From assembly GCA_036501425.1 (NCBI GenBank), contig DASYAI010000056.1:134322-198321 (forward strand): a stretch of DNA of 64,000 nucleotides, read 5' to 3'. Of the stretch, positions 54,172 to 63,220 are shown piece by piece. Source of the stretch: DATKRB01 sp036501425 (GTDB lineage: Bacteria; Actinomycetota; Acidimicrobiia; Acidimicrobiales; RAAP-2). Numbering within the stretch: position 1 is the stretch's first letter; each line of letters opens with the position of its first letter. The notes under the pieces were generated by a model, which was not told the DNA's origin, did no database searches, and worked only from the letters and a program-made list of their open reading frames with translations. A program made the position numbers and the translations under genes.

Positions 54172-55662
54172 ATGGCCGAGCATGCGGTGGTGATCGCCGG
54201 GGGCGGTCCGACGGGGATGATGCTGGCCGCCGAATTGGCCTTGGCGGACGTGGATGTCGCGATCGTCGAGCAGCGACCCAGTCACGTGCTGGTGGGCTCA
54301 CGGGCCGGCGGCCTTCACGCCCGCACGATCGAGGTGCTGGACCAGCGTGGCATCGCCGACCGGTTCCTCGCCGAGGGTCAGGTGGCCCAAGCGGCGATGA
54401 TCGCCACGACCGTCCTGGACATGAGCGACTTCCCGACCCGTCATCCCTATGCCCTCGGGATCTGGCAGAACCAGATCGAGCGGATCATGGCGACCTGGAT
54501 CACCGAGCTCCCGGTGCGGATCACCTACGGATGCGAGGTCACGGGCCTCGCGCAGGACGGCACGGGTGTCGACGTCAAGATGGCCAACGGCGAGTCACTG
54601 CGGGCGCAGTATCTCGTCGGGTGCGACGGGGGACGCAGCCTCATCCGCAAGGCAGCGGGGATCGGGTTTCCGGGGTGGGGTCCGACGAAGAGCAACCTGA
54701 TCGGCGAGGTGGAGATGACCGGGGAGCCACCGCAGGGTGTCCGTATCGATGCCACGGGCGTCCACGGCCTCCACCGGCTGGAGGACGGGCGAACCGTGCG
54801 CGTCGTCGTGACCGAGCGGGAGCTGGGACCGAGCAGCGAGCCCACGCTGCGTGATCTGAGCGAGGCGCTCGTGGCCGTCTACGGCACCGATTTCGGGATC
54901 CACAGCCCGACATGGATCTCGAGGTTCACCGACATGACACGGCAGGCGGCGTCCTACCGCGCCGGCCGGGTGCTGCTCGCCGGCGATTCGGCCCACGTGC
55001 ACTCCCCGGTCGGCGGGCAGGGCATCAGCCTCGGTGTGCAAGATGCGGTGAACCTGGGATGGAAGCTGGCCCAGGTGGCCAACGAGAGCTCCCCCGACCA
55101 CCTCCTCGACACCTATCACGACGAGCGCCACCCGGTTGCCGCCCGCGCGCTCCGCCACACGATGGCTCTCTCCGTGCTCCAGCGGCCGGACGAGCGCATC
55201 AAGGCGCTGACCGACGTGGTGTCGGACCTGGCGACCATGGACGGCCCTCGCAAGAGGCTGGCCGGGGTCATCTCCGGGCTGGACGTTCACTACGACCTGG
55301 GCGAGGGCCATCCCCTCCTCGGTCGGCGCATGCCCGATCTGGACCTCGCAACCGAGGGCGGCCCCCTGCGGGTCTTCACTCTGCTGCACGACGCCAGGGC
55401 GGTGCTGCTCAATTTCGGTGAGCCCGACCGCTTCGACATCGCCCCGTGGGCCCCCCGGGTCCGACAGATCGACGCCGGGTACCACGGCTCGTGGGAGCTT
55501 CCGGTCCTCGGCCCGGTGACCGCTCCGGCAGCCGTCTTGATCCGGCCCGACGGATACGTCGCCTGGGTGGACGACCGCAGTGACACCGACGGCACCGACC
55601 GCACCGACCGTGTCCCCACCGGACTTCACGAGGCCCTGACGACCTGGTTCGGAGCATCGTGA
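54172..55662 (+). CDS. FAD-dependent aromatic monooxygenase, Rox-like
   Basis: A class A flavoprotein hydroxylase, 496 aa from ATG 54172 with GGAGGGGGGC upstream. Motifs: FAD-binding VVIAGGGPTGMMLAAELALA, GGLHARTIEVLDQRGIADRF, the DG motif LVGCDGGRSLIRKAAGIGFP, and the GD motif RVLLAGDSAHVHSPVGGQGI with SLGVQDAVNLGWKLA. The C-terminal thioredoxin-like domain (WELPVLGPVTAPAAVLIRPD) is that of PheA/Rox enzymes. Rifampicin monooxygenases share this layout, but other aromatic or polyketide substrates are as likely. Confidence 0.9.
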   Translation: MAEHAVVIAGGGPTGMMLAAELALADVDVAIVEQRPSHVLVGSRAGGLHARTIEVLDQRGIADRFLAEGQVAQAAMIATTVLDMSDFPTRHPYALGIWQNQIERIMATWITELPVRITYGCEVTGLAQDGTGVDVKMANGESLRAQYLVGCDGGRSLIRKAAGIGFPGWGPTKSNLIGEVEMTGEPPQGVRIDATGVHGLHRLEDGRTVRVVVTERELGPSSEPTLRDLSEALVAVYGTDFGIHSPTWISRFTDMTRQAASYRAGRVLLAGDSAHVHSPVGGQGISLGVQDAVNLGWKLAQVANESSPDHLLDTYHDERHPVAARALRHTMALSVLQRPDERIKALTDVVSDLATMDGPRKRLAGVISGLDVHYDLGEGHPLLGRRMPDLDLATEGGPLRVFTLLHDARAVLLNFGEPDRFDIAPWAPRVRQIDAGYHGSWELPVLGPVTAPAAVLIRPDGYVAWVDDRSDTDGTDRTDRVPTGLHEALTTWFGAS

Positions 55663-55693
55663 CCCGACGCGCTGCCCTCGGCTCATCGGCGAA

Positions 55694-56575
55694 TCAGGGG
55701 TCGACACCCAGCGGCCGACCGGCGATCGCACTCCGAAGGGCGTTGAGTTGCTCCACCGACGCCTTGGCACGGGCAGGTTCCGCCGCCGCCATCGCCAGAG
55801 CGAGGGCCTCGATGACGACGATGGTCGTCGCGTGGGAGGCGAACATGCGGCGGTCACCGCGGCCACTGACGAGACGCGCAGCGATCGGCAACTCCTCGGA
55901 CAGGGAGACCGAGTCGGTGACCAGCACCACCCGAGCCCCCACCGCTGCGGCGCGGTCCACGAGGACGCGCACGTGCCGGTGGAGCCTGCCGTAGGCGAGG
56001 ACGACGACCGCGTGGCGCGCCCGCAGATCGAGGAGCTCGTCGGCGCCGTCAAAGCCGGCATGGGTAAGGGCACCGGAGTCCTTGCCGAGGCGCCGGAAGA
56101 GGAAGGCGGCGTACCCGGCCAGGTGAGCCGAGGGGCCGACCCCGCTCCACCACACGTACGGAGCGTCGGCGACGACGCGATTGGCCTTGTGGAACTCGGG
56201 GTCGGGGATGGCCTGGCCCATCGTGTCGAGAGCCATGTGCTGGCGCTCGATGCTCACCCGCAGCTCGGTGTCGGGGTCCGGGGCGGCGTCGAGCGCAACT
56301 CGGAGGCGCTCGCCGAGGGGTACGTCGTCCGTCTGGCCCGCCACGAATCGCTTCAGCTCGCGGATCCCGGCGAAGCCGAGCGAGCGGGCGGTCCGGATCA
56401 CGGTCGCATCACTCGTGCCGGTGGACTTCGCAATCTCGCGGGCCGACATCACGCCCGCCCGTGGCCCCGCCGAGGTGAGGAAGTCCGCCACCGACCTTTC
56501 GGCAGGGCTCTTCAGAGCGGCCAGCCCGCTGATCCAGGGGAGCTGTGTAGTATTCTCGTCATCGCTCGGCCTCAT
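55694..56575 (-). CDS. RpiR/MurR family transcriptional regulator
   Basis: A 293-aa regulator with an N-terminal RpiR helix-turn-helix (LTSAGPRAGVMSAREIAKST, GTSDATVIRTARSLGFAGIR) and a C-terminal SIS sugar-phosphate-binding domain (VWWSGVGPSAHLAGYAAFLF, AVVVLAYGRLHRHVRVLVDR, GARVVLVTDSVS). A minus-strand TAGCAT lies 9 bases before the ATG 56575, which fits a leaderless mRNA. It diverges from the COG4280 operon by 50 bases and probably controls it. Confidence 0.88.
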   Translation of the reverse strand: MRPSDDENTTQLPWISGLAALKSPAERSVADFLTSAGPRAGVMSAREIAKSTGTSDATVIRTARSLGFAGIRELKRFVAGQTDDVPLGERLRVALDAAPDPDTELRVSIERQHMALDTMGQAIPDPEFHKANRVVADAPYVWWSGVGPSAHLAGYAAFLFRRLGKDSGALTHAGFDGADELLDLRARHAVVVLAYGRLHRHVRVLVDRAAAVGARVVLVTDSVSLSEELPIAARLVSGRGDRRMFASHATTIVVIEALALAMAAAEPARAKASVEQLNALRSAIAGRPLGVDP

Positions 56576-56593
56576 GCGTTGTAAATGCTACAC
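56545..56593. promoter_or_regulatory. Candidate RpiR operator
   Basis: gtgtagtatt (56545-56554, inside the first codons of the regulator gene) and aatgctacac (56584-56593) form an inverted repeat with one mismatch per ten bases. It spans the shared promoter region of the RpiR gene and the COG4280 gene. Confidence 0.45.
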
Positions 56594-56625
56594 GACGACC
56601 CGACGGACCCGACGCCCGAAAGGAG

Positions 56626-57390
56626 ATGCCCGCCCTGAAGAGCGAGATCCTTCTGCTGGCTGCGGTGGCGCTGGCGACCACGGTGGAGATGGTCGAGGCG
56701 CTCACGATCGTCCTCGCCGTCGGGGTGACCCGGGGGTGGCGCTCCGCCCTGATGGGCGCTGGGTGTTCGCTTCTGCTGCTGGGCGGCGTGGTCGTCGCCT
56801 TCGGCCCGGCCGTGGTGCACATACCCCTCACCGGGCTACGCATTGCCATCGGAGGGTTGCTCCTCGTGTTCGGCGTCCAATGGCTGCGCAAGGCCGTCCT
56901 TCGTGCCAGCGGGTACAAGGCTTTGCACGACGAGGACGCCACCTATGCCAGCGAACGGGCGGCGGCGGTCGCAGCACCGGGCGGGGGCGCGGCAACGGTG
57001 GACTGGTACTCCTTCACCGTGTCGCTGAAAGGAGTGTTCCTCGAGGGGCTCGAAGTCGTCTTCATCGTGCTCACCTTCGGCGCGTCGCAGAACCGCGTCG
57101 CCCTGAGTGCGGTCACCGCCACGGTGACCGCACTGGTCGTCAGCACGATCGGGTTGGTCATCCGGCGCCCCCTCAGCCGGATCCCCGAGAACTCGTTGAA
57201 GTTCGTCGTCGGGATCCTGCTCACCACGTTCGGCGTCTTCTGGTCGTCGGAGGGTGCCGGTATCCGGTGGCCCGGGAGCGACGGCGCCATCCCGGTGCTC
57301 CTGCTCGTCGTCGCCGCAACGAGCCTGCTCCTTGCGGGAGCGCTGCGGCATCAGCGGGCGCGTCTGGCGGCCACCAGGACGGCGCCATGA
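56626..57390 (+). CDS. COG4280-like membrane protein
   Basis: A 254-aa protein with about seven helices, ATG 56626 after AGGAG. It begins LLAAVALATTVEMVEALTIV then LAVGVTRGWRSALMGAGCSL, the pattern of COG4280 proteins, whose function is unknown; the second half repeats it (VSLKGVFLEGLEVVFIVLTF). The VEMVEALT and LEGLEVV motifs put acidic residues inside the membrane in each half, as in metal or cation exporters. First gene of a three-gene overlapping operon. Confidence 0.75.
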   Translation: MPALKSEILLLAAVALATTVEMVEALTIVLAVGVTRGWRSALMGAGCSLLLLGGVVVAFGPAVVHIPLTGLRIAIGGLLLVFGVQWLRKAVLRASGYKALHDEDATYASERAAAVAAPGGGAATVDWYSFTVSLKGVFLEGLEVVFIVLTFGASQNRVALSAVTATVTALVVSTIGLVIRRPLSRIPENSLKFVVGILLTTFGVFWSSEGAGIRWPGSDGAIPVLLLVVAATSLLLAGALRHQRARLAATRTAP

Positions 57391-57635
57391 CCCGAGCACG
57401 TCGTTTCGGGCACTTCTGGTGGGACTTCATCGTCGGCGACGATTGGGTGGTCGCTGTGGGCGTGGTGCTGGGAATCTCGCTCACCTGGTTGGCAGCCGAC
57501 CACGGCGAGAACTGGTTCTGGCTGATGCCGGTCATCGTGCTGTCACTGCTGGCGGCATCCCTTCGCCGGGCGACGGCCCGGGGTTCGGACGGCTCGCCGG
57601 TGCAATGCTCCGAGGGTCAGGAGGTGACGGGGTGA
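57387..57635 (+). CDS. Small two-helix membrane protein of the COG4280 operon
   Basis: An 82-aa protein, ATG 57387 overlapping the previous stop (ATGA). Helices VVAVGVVLGISLTWLAAD and WFWLMPVIVLSLLAASLR are joined by HGENW. No family recognised. The tight coupling to both neighbours suggests a subunit or accessory protein of the same membrane complex. Confidence 0.7.
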   Translation: MTRARRFGHFWWDFIVGDDWVVAVGVVLGISLTWLAADHGENWFWLMPVIVLSLLAASLRRATARGSDGSPVQCSEGQEVTG

Positions 57636-58531
57636 CCGCACGAGACGGGTCGGAGCCGCCGTACTCGTCGGCCTTGGCCGGGCCGGCGCAAGGAGCCACA
57701 GAAACGGCGGCCTTCGGTCGGATACCGGTGGTCGGTCGCATCCTTCCGGCGCCGATGGCCGCCAAGGTCCCCGAAGTCATCGTCGTCTTCTGGGTGGTGA
57801 AGATCCTGACGACCGCCGGTGGGGAAGCCGCCTCGGACTACTTCAAGACGTTGGGGAACATCAAGGGTGGCGGACTGGAGGTGGTCCTCTTCCTCGGTGC
57901 CTTGGTCCTCCAGTTCGGGACCCGTCGCTATCGGGCCTTCTCGTACTGGTCCTTGGCCTATGCCATCGCCATCTTCGGCACCGGGGTCTCGGATTTCCTC
58001 CATCTCGACGTCGGCATTCCCTATGGGGGTACCACCCTGCTGTGGGCAGCAATCCTCGCGGCCATCTTCTGGACCTGGCAGCGCAGCGAGGGCACACTCT
58101 CCATCCACAGCATCACGACGCAACGTCGAGAGGCGTTCTATTGGGCGACGGTGTTCGCCACGTTCGCCCTTGGAACGGCGCTCGGGGACTTCACCGCCAC
58201 CTCGCTCAATCTCGGGTATCTGGCCTCGGGCATCTTGTTCGGGGTACTCATCTTCCTTCCGTTGCTCGCCTGGCGGTGGCTCCGACTGAACGCCGTGGCG
58301 GCGTTCTGGATGTCCTACGTGGTGACCCGACCACTCGGGGCCTCCTTCGCCGATTACATCAGCAAGGCCCGCGACCTCAGCGGTATCGGCTTCGGTGACG
58401 GGCAGACCGCCGTCGTGTTCGTCGTGGTCGTCGTCGTCCTCGTGGGGTACCTTGCGATGGCGCGCCCGGACATCCAAGAGCGGGCCCGAAACGGGCTCGT
58501 GGCCCACCGAGGCGGTGGCACGGGCCGGTAG
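57632..58531 (+). CDS. COG4705-like membrane protein
   Basis: A 299-aa protein with eight to nine helices, GTG 57632 overlapping the small gene (GTGA). It matches the COG4705 pattern: KVPEVIVVFWVVKILTTAGG, LSIHSITTQRREAFYWATVF, ATFALGTALGDFTA, and FWMSYVVTRPLGASFADYI. The internal repeat of GEAASD and GTALGD places acidic residues in equivalent helices. Function unknown; co-occurrence with COG4280 suggests a shared transport job. Confidence 0.8.
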   Translation: MTARDGSEPPYSSALAGPAQGATETAAFGRIPVVGRILPAPMAAKVPEVIVVFWVVKILTTAGGEAASDYFKTLGNIKGGGLEVVLFLGALVLQFGTRRYRAFSYWSLAYAIAIFGTGVSDFLHLDVGIPYGGTTLLWAAILAAIFWTWQRSEGTLSIHSITTQRREAFYWATVFATFALGTALGDFTATSLNLGYLASGILFGVLIFLPLLAWRWLRLNAVAAFWMSYVVTRPLGASFADYISKARDLSGIGFGDGQTAVVFVVVVVVLVGYLAMARPDIQERARNGLVAHRGGGTGR

Positions 58532-58703
58532 AGCGGGCGGTGGCCACTTCCGGCCGGCCGCCGGAACCCGGTCGACGAGCCACAGAGAGCCCTTTCGGAT
58601 CCGCACCTCGGGCCCAGAACGGCACCAACAGCTGACCTCTCCACGGGGGATGCGCCAATTTCCGATCACTTTGCCGACGGTCCGCACGACCAAGCGAAGA
58701 AGA

Positions 58704-58747
58704 TTTCATTGCACCTTCACCGTCGATTCACCGGCGGGTTACTTGAC
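58704..58747 (+). promoter_or_regulatory. Candidate PHO box (PhoP site)
   Basis: Two units, CTTCACC (58715-58721) and ATTCACC (58726-58732), are exactly 11 bases apart, as in the GTTCACC direct-repeat units of actinobacterial PhoP sites. Weaker units flank them at the same spacing (TTTCATT at 58704, GGTTACT at 58737). TTGACT follows at 58743. The site lies about 70 bases upstream of the start of a secreted phosphoesterase, the kind of gene PhoP activates under phosphate starvation. Confidence 0.6.
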
Positions 58748-58817
58748 TCAGGTAGCAAGGCAGGCAGCGTCCCCGGTCACCGCGGCGCTGGGTACATCGA
58801 CACACGAAGGGGGCATC

Positions 58818-60659
58818 GTGCGCATGATCTCGCGCAAGGCGTGGACTTCGCTCTTTGTCGTCACCACCCTGGTGACCGGGGGGTGGGCATTGAGCCTCAC
58901 CACCGGCGCGTCTGCCGGTGAGTTCTGGGGACAAGGCGGCTCCTCGTCGGGGACGCATACCACCACGCCCATCAAGCACCTGGTGGTGATCTTCGACGAG
59001 AACGTGTCCTTCGACCACTATTTCGGCACCTATCCGGTCGCGGCCAATCCTCCCGGCGAGCCCTCCTTCACCGCCAAGCCGGGAACGCCCTCCGTGATCG
59101 GCCTGGCCAACCAGATCGGGCCGAGCGGCCCGACCGGCCCGCTCCTCACCTCGAACCCCAACGAGTCCAATCCGCTCCGGCTCGACCGCAGTGATGCGAT
59201 GACCTGCGATCAGGACCACGGCTATACCGACGAGCAGAAGGCGGCAGATCACGGGGCCGAGGACCTCTACGCCCAGAACACCGGCAACAATCTGACCCTG
59301 ACCCAGTGCCTCGCCTCGGAGAATGCCGGCCTGAGCAAGCCGTCGCCTACTCCGAGCGGTGCCAGCACCAACTACGCCGTCATGGATTACTACGACGGCA
59401 ACACGGTCACCTCGCTGTGGAACTACGCCCAGAACTTCTCGATGAGCGACAACGCCTTTGGGACCACCTACGGACCTTCCACGCCAGGAGCGTTGAACGT
59501 CACCTCGGCCCAAACCTACGGGGCGCTTTGCGGTCCGACCTCGGCGACCATCAACGACTCGCCGTGCACCTCTCCACCGGGCTATGACCCGACCGACGTC
59601 GTCGCCTCGGCACTGACGACGTCAGCGCCGAGCCCATCGGACCCGAGTGGCGCCACGAGCGTCACCGACCAGCCGACCGCAGGCCTCGGGACGACCTATT
59701 CGGACGCCGATCCCTCCTTCGACGTGTGCTCGTACCTTCCCTCGGCGGACGGTGGGGACGGGGACACGCCGGCCCAGACCCTCACCATGGGCGGCGCCAA
59801 TGTCGGTGACGAGCTGACGACCGCCGGTCTGACCTGGGGCTGGTTCGAGGGAGGCTTCGACGACGGCTACGTGCCGGGTCACGGCACGCCACCCACAACC
59901 GCCCAGATCTGTGCGGAGGAGCACGCCAACCCCGGTGGCGCGAAGGTCGTGGACTACATCCCCCACCACGAGCCCTTCGAGTACTACGCCTCGACCGCCA
60001 ACCCGATGCACGTTCCTCCGACCTCGGTGGCGATGGTTGGTCACAGCGACCAGGCCAACCACCAGTACGACACCGCCGACTTCTGGGCGGCGGCCGACAG
60101 TGGGAACCTGCCGGACGTCTCGTACCTCAAGGCCCCGGCCTACCAGGATGGTCACGCCGGGTATTCGGACCCGCTCGACGAGCAGACCTGGCTCGTCGAC
60201 ACGATCAACCACCTCGAGTCCCTCCCGAGCTGGTCCTCGACCGCGGTGGTGCTCACGTGGGACGACTCGGACGGTTGGTACGACCATGTGCTCGGGCCGA
60301 CGATCACCGGGTCGGCGACGAGCCTCGACGCGTTGACCAACCCCGGCGCCTGCGGGTCGACGTCCATCGTTCCCACCACCTCGGCCGGCGCTCCCGAAGA
60401 AGGCAAATGCGGGGTCGGGCCACGTCTGCCCTTCTTGGTGATCTCCCCCTACGCCCAACGCAACTCGGTGAGCAACACGCTCATCGATCAGAGCTCGATC
60501 GTGAAGTTCATCGAGACGAACTGGGGTCTGCCGACGCTCGGCAACGGGGCGGCTGACCAAGCGGCCGGCTCGCTCGACTCGCTGTTCAACTTCCAAGCGC
60601 CGATCGACCCGCCGCTCTACCTCAACCCCACAACGGGCGAGCCATGGGAAGGTCCGTGA
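58818..60659 (+). CDS. Secreted phosphoesterase (phospholipase C/acid phosphatase type)
   Basis: A 613-aa exported enzyme. GTG 58818 has AAGGGGG about five bases upstream; an ATG at 58824 is an alternative. Signal peptide near residues 8-33 (FVVTTLVTGGWALSLTTGAS). The catalytic entry is IKHLVVIFDENVSFDHYFGT, with the Glu-Asn pair of the phosphoesterase family that contains phospholipase C and AcpA. Later segments SSTAVVLTWDDSDGWYDHVL and GVGPRLPFLVISPYAQRNSV supply metal-binding Asp/His residues. Probably releases phosphate from lipids or other esters outside the cell. Confidence 0.9.
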   Translation: MRMISRKAWTSLFVVTTLVTGGWALSLTTGASAGEFWGQGGSSSGTHTTTPIKHLVVIFDENVSFDHYFGTYPVAANPPGEPSFTAKPGTPSVIGLANQIGPSGPTGPLLTSNPNESNPLRLDRSDAMTCDQDHGYTDEQKAADHGAEDLYAQNTGNNLTLTQCLASENAGLSKPSPTPSGASTNYAVMDYYDGNTVTSLWNYAQNFSMSDNAFGTTYGPSTPGALNVTSAQTYGALCGPTSATINDSPCTSPPGYDPTDVVASALTTSAPSPSDPSGATSVTDQPTAGLGTTYSDADPSFDVCSYLPSADGGDGDTPAQTLTMGGANVGDELTTAGLTWGWFEGGFDDGYVPGHGTPPTTAQICAEEHANPGGAKVVDYIPHHEPFEYYASTANPMHVPPTSVAMVGHSDQANHQYDTADFWAAADSGNLPDVSYLKAPAYQDGHAGYSDPLDEQTWLVDTINHLESLPSWSSTAVVLTWDDSDGWYDHVLGPTITGSATSLDALTNPGACGSTSIVPTTSAGAPEEGKCGVGPRLPFLVISPYAQRNSVSNTLIDQSSIVKFIETNWGLPTLGNGAADQAAGSLDSLFNFQAPIDPPLYLNPTTGEPWEGP

Positions 60660-60699
60660 GGCGACCGCCTCACACTCGAGATGCCGCCCATTGCTCGAA

Positions 60700-61084
60700 T
60701 ACACCGGGACCGGACGAGCCATGCCTGGGTCCGGTCGGCAGGATCCGGAAGGTGGTAGATCGGCCCGAGGAGGACAACCGGCATCGGGAAAATGGTCGTC
60801 AAAGGGCGAGGCCGGGCGTCTCCCACCAGCATTCCGGCTGCCCGGGCATGGTCGACGTGGAGGGCAACCGGGTCCACCAGATGGACGACGTAGTCCTGGT
60901 CCTGGAGGATCCGGGCATACACTCCAGCGCCTCCGCAGCACCGTCGCCGGAGGAGCGAGCAAGAAGCGCCCCAGCAGCTCTTTGGTCCGGAGGAACTCCA
61001 GCCGAGCAGCGCCGGTGAGACGGGCGGCTTCTCGTCCCTCGGCGTAGTAATCGGCCAGGCATCCAGCTCTGGGACGTCGGTCAT
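60700..61084 (-). pseudogene. Decayed SAM-dependent methyltransferase
   Basis: Three frame segments join into a methyltransferase N-terminal half. MTDVPELDAWP (start ATG 61084) gives way after a shift to LADYYAEGREAARLTGAARL and EFLRTKELLGRFLLAPPATV. After a second shift it reads GGAGVYARILQDQDYVVHLV, where the SAM motif I (VGGGPG) is damaged, then DPVALHVDHARAAG and LLGPIYHLPDPADR. The C-terminal half is missing. It lies downstream of the phosphoesterase on the opposite strand. Confidence 0.75.
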
Positions 61085-61224
61085 GCTCGATTATGGAGTG
61101 GACTGGTCGCCCCCCACAGGCAGGACGCGGGTCGCCCAGGAACCAGAAGAGCGGCACCCGATGGAGCCCGGGCGAATCGACGACGAAGGATCCTCAACGC
61201 CGGAGAGGGCGAGCCGGGCATCGC

Positions 61225-61893
61225 TCATGGGCGGGGACCATGGTCCTCAACACGATTTCCGGCACCAGAGCCTCTTCGCCCGGGAAACAGCCGACCGAAA
61301 AGCGTCATAAGTCGGCGCTTCCGTCCATCCCCAGTCTTCCTGAACAACTCCTGGGTCTTCCAATCCCATTCCTCGGGGCGACACATCACCTGTCGAGTCT
61401 CGGTCGATCGCATCTCTCCACGGATGCGTCGGCTCACGCCCCCGGCCTCATCTTTCGCGCCGGGCGTGGTGGTCGTCGCCGACACCACAGGTTCGAGTCG
61501 CGGCCTGGAAATAGCCACGATCTCGGGTGGCTCTGCTTCGACCGATGGGCGCCAATGGGAGGTGGCAGACGAAAGAAGCAACGATGATCCTGGAAGCTCC
61601 GGCAAGCGGGCGAGCTCCGTAGACCGATGAGCGGCTCTTCCAACCGATTCGACGGGGGCCGCGTCGACCGGTTGGCCACGGTCAGCCTGTAGAAGGCGAT
61701 CGTAGTGGTCGAGGCGGCGCAGGCACTCGTGAATTGCTCGGACTTCGAACGCCTTAGCCCGCTCCACAGCCGCTCCAAGGTCGTCCCACACCGACAACAG
61801 CCGGACCGATTCATCCTGGTCGACATGCCGTGGACCTTCCTCGCTGCCTCCACTGGCTCGGCTCCGCCCGTGGATCGTATGGCGACTGAACAT
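61225..61893 (-). CDS. Hypothetical protein
   Basis: The ATG 61893 has a strong ribosome binding site (GGGAGG five bases upstream), giving 222 aa. The N-terminal third contains a helical stretch WDDLGAAVERAKAFEVRAIH then ECLRRLDHYDRLL; the middle is Ser/Thr/Pro-rich; the C-terminus is basic (GRKRRLMTLFGRLFPGRRGS). Third-position GC is lower than in neighbouring genes (my estimate from part of the frame), which fits recent acquisition. No family recognised. Confidence 0.5.
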   Translation of the reverse strand: MFSRHTIHGRSRASGGSEEGPRHVDQDESVRLLSVWDDLGAAVERAKAFEVRAIHECLRRLDHYDRLLQADRGQPVDAAPVESVGRAAHRSTELARLPELPGSSLLLSSATSHWRPSVEAEPPEIVAISRPRLEPVVSATTTTPGAKDEAGGVSRRIRGEMRSTETRQVMCRPEEWDWKTQELFRKTGDGRKRRLMTLFGRLFPGRRGSGAGNRVEDHGPRP

Positions 61894-62290
61894 GTCTTCC
61901 TCCCAAGGCCGCCGCTCAATGCCCACTTGGAACTACTAATCCATTCCCCCGAGATCGGCAGAGAAACGGCTGCGCCGGACAACGGGTTCCCCTGATCACC
62001 TAAGACCGGCTACCCGTGGTGAGTCAGATGGTGCAGCCGTGACCCTGGATCAAGACGGTCGCCGTCCCCAACGAAGGTCACCGCTCATCGGCGGCGTCAG
62101 CCGGCATCTGCGCCACCCATGATCGTTCGCCGTGCCGTGGGTGCGAGGCGGTAGGAGGAGCTCATAGAGGCCCCGGAAACGCTTTCCGTCTCCGGAGCCG
62201 TCGGCTCGTCCAAAGGGTTCACGACCGCCTCCACCGAGCTTCGGTTCGGCCTCCCGTACCCGTGATCGAAATCCCTACACCCCGCCTCGC
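61894..62290. other. Intergenic stretch without a supported gene
   Basis: Only short frames occur here, with no ribosome binding site and no family pattern on either strand. I see no clear hairpin, repeat or RNA gene. Confidence 0.6.
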
Positions 62291-63220
62291 ATGGACACCC
62301 CTCGGCGTGACCGGAACGGTTTCGCGAGAGGGTCGGTGGGTACACCCCCCGCCATGGCCAGCACGTCTGGGGCACCTCGTAACGGGATCGGCGCCTGGCC
62401 GACCGCCGAGGAGGTCGGTGCGGCCGTCATCGCTGCGCTACGAACTGGCCGGGATCAGCCCCCGACGGATGGCACCGGCGACGGGATTCGTTCCACACCG
62501 CCGTTGGCTGAATCTGGGCCCGGCGTGGGGCAAACCGAGAACCCGACCGCATCCGCTGGGTGGGCCCAGCGGATGCCGGTTTCCGTGATGCTCCGGCCCA
62601 TCGCCTCGGGGCTACCGTTCGGACTATTCGGCCTGGTGGTGGCCGCGACTATCACCGGATCACAGGCGTTCGGCTTGTTGCCCACAACGGCCTCGCTGGC
62701 CATCGGCGTACTGTTGTTCCCCACGGCCGTGGCCCAGCTTGTCGGCGGCGTCTGCGCAGTGCTCGGCCGGGATGTCATCGGGGCCTCATTGATGATCGTC
62801 TTTTCAGGTGTCTGGTTGGGCACGGCGCTCGTCTACGTCGCGAATCCACCCGACGGGCTACACGTCCTGGCGATCTGGTATCTCGCTCTGAGCCCGGTGG
62901 CGATGGGCCTCATCTCGTCCGCCACCGGGAAGCTCGGCCTGGCTATGGTTCCGATCACCGGTCTGCCGATGTTGGTAGTGACTGCGGTGTGGCTGCTCTC
63001 GGGCAGCCCGAAAGGGTTGGGGGAAGCGGCAGGCGTGCTTTCGTTCGCTCTGGCACTCGCCGGACTGTATGCCGCAATTGCCCTCTTACTGGAGGACGCT
63101 CGGGGTCGAACGATCCTGCCCACCCTGCGAAGTGGGCCGATGCGGGAATCGTTCACCGCTGATTTCACCACCCAGCTGAAAGGCCTTGAACACGAAGCAG
63201 GTGTGCGGCGGTATCTGTAG
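62291..63220 (+). CDS. Six-helix membrane protein, GPR1/FUN34/YaaH-like
   Basis: A 309-aa frame. The first 90 residues are a Gly/Pro/Thr-rich, poorly conserved stretch, so the true start may be later (ATG 62354 or the Met at about residue 100). From there six helices follow: LRPIASGLPFGLFGLVVAAT, LAIGVLLFPTAVAQLVGGVC, ASLMIVFSGVWLGTALVYV, WYLALSPVAMGLISSATG, MVPITGLPMLVVTAVWLLSG and LSFALALAGLYAAIALLLED. The order and the LLFPTAVAQLVGG segment resemble acetate-uptake proteins of the YaaH family. Assignment tentative. Confidence 0.65.
   Translation: MDTPRRDRNGFARGSVGTPPAMASTSGAPRNGIGAWPTAEEVGAAVIAALRTGRDQPPTDGTGDGIRSTPPLAESGPGVGQTENPTASAGWAQRMPVSVMLRPIASGLPFGLFGLVVAATITGSQAFGLLPTTASLAIGVLLFPTAVAQLVGGVCAVLGRDVIGASLMIVFSGVWLGTALVYVANPPDGLHVLAIWYLALSPVAMGLISSATGKLGLAMVPITGLPMLVVTAVWLLSGSPKGLGEAAGVLSFALALAGLYAAIALLLEDARGRTILPTLRSGPMRESFTADFTTQLKGLEHEAGVRRYL

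Noticed and set aside
61705..61995. Plus-strand 96-codon frame over the hypothetical gene at 61225-61893
   Set aside because: The minus-strand frame has a strong ribosome binding site and a helical pattern; the plus frame has neither.
62097..62375. A 92-codon minus-strand frame
   Set aside because: No ribosome binding site, no domain and no conserved composition.
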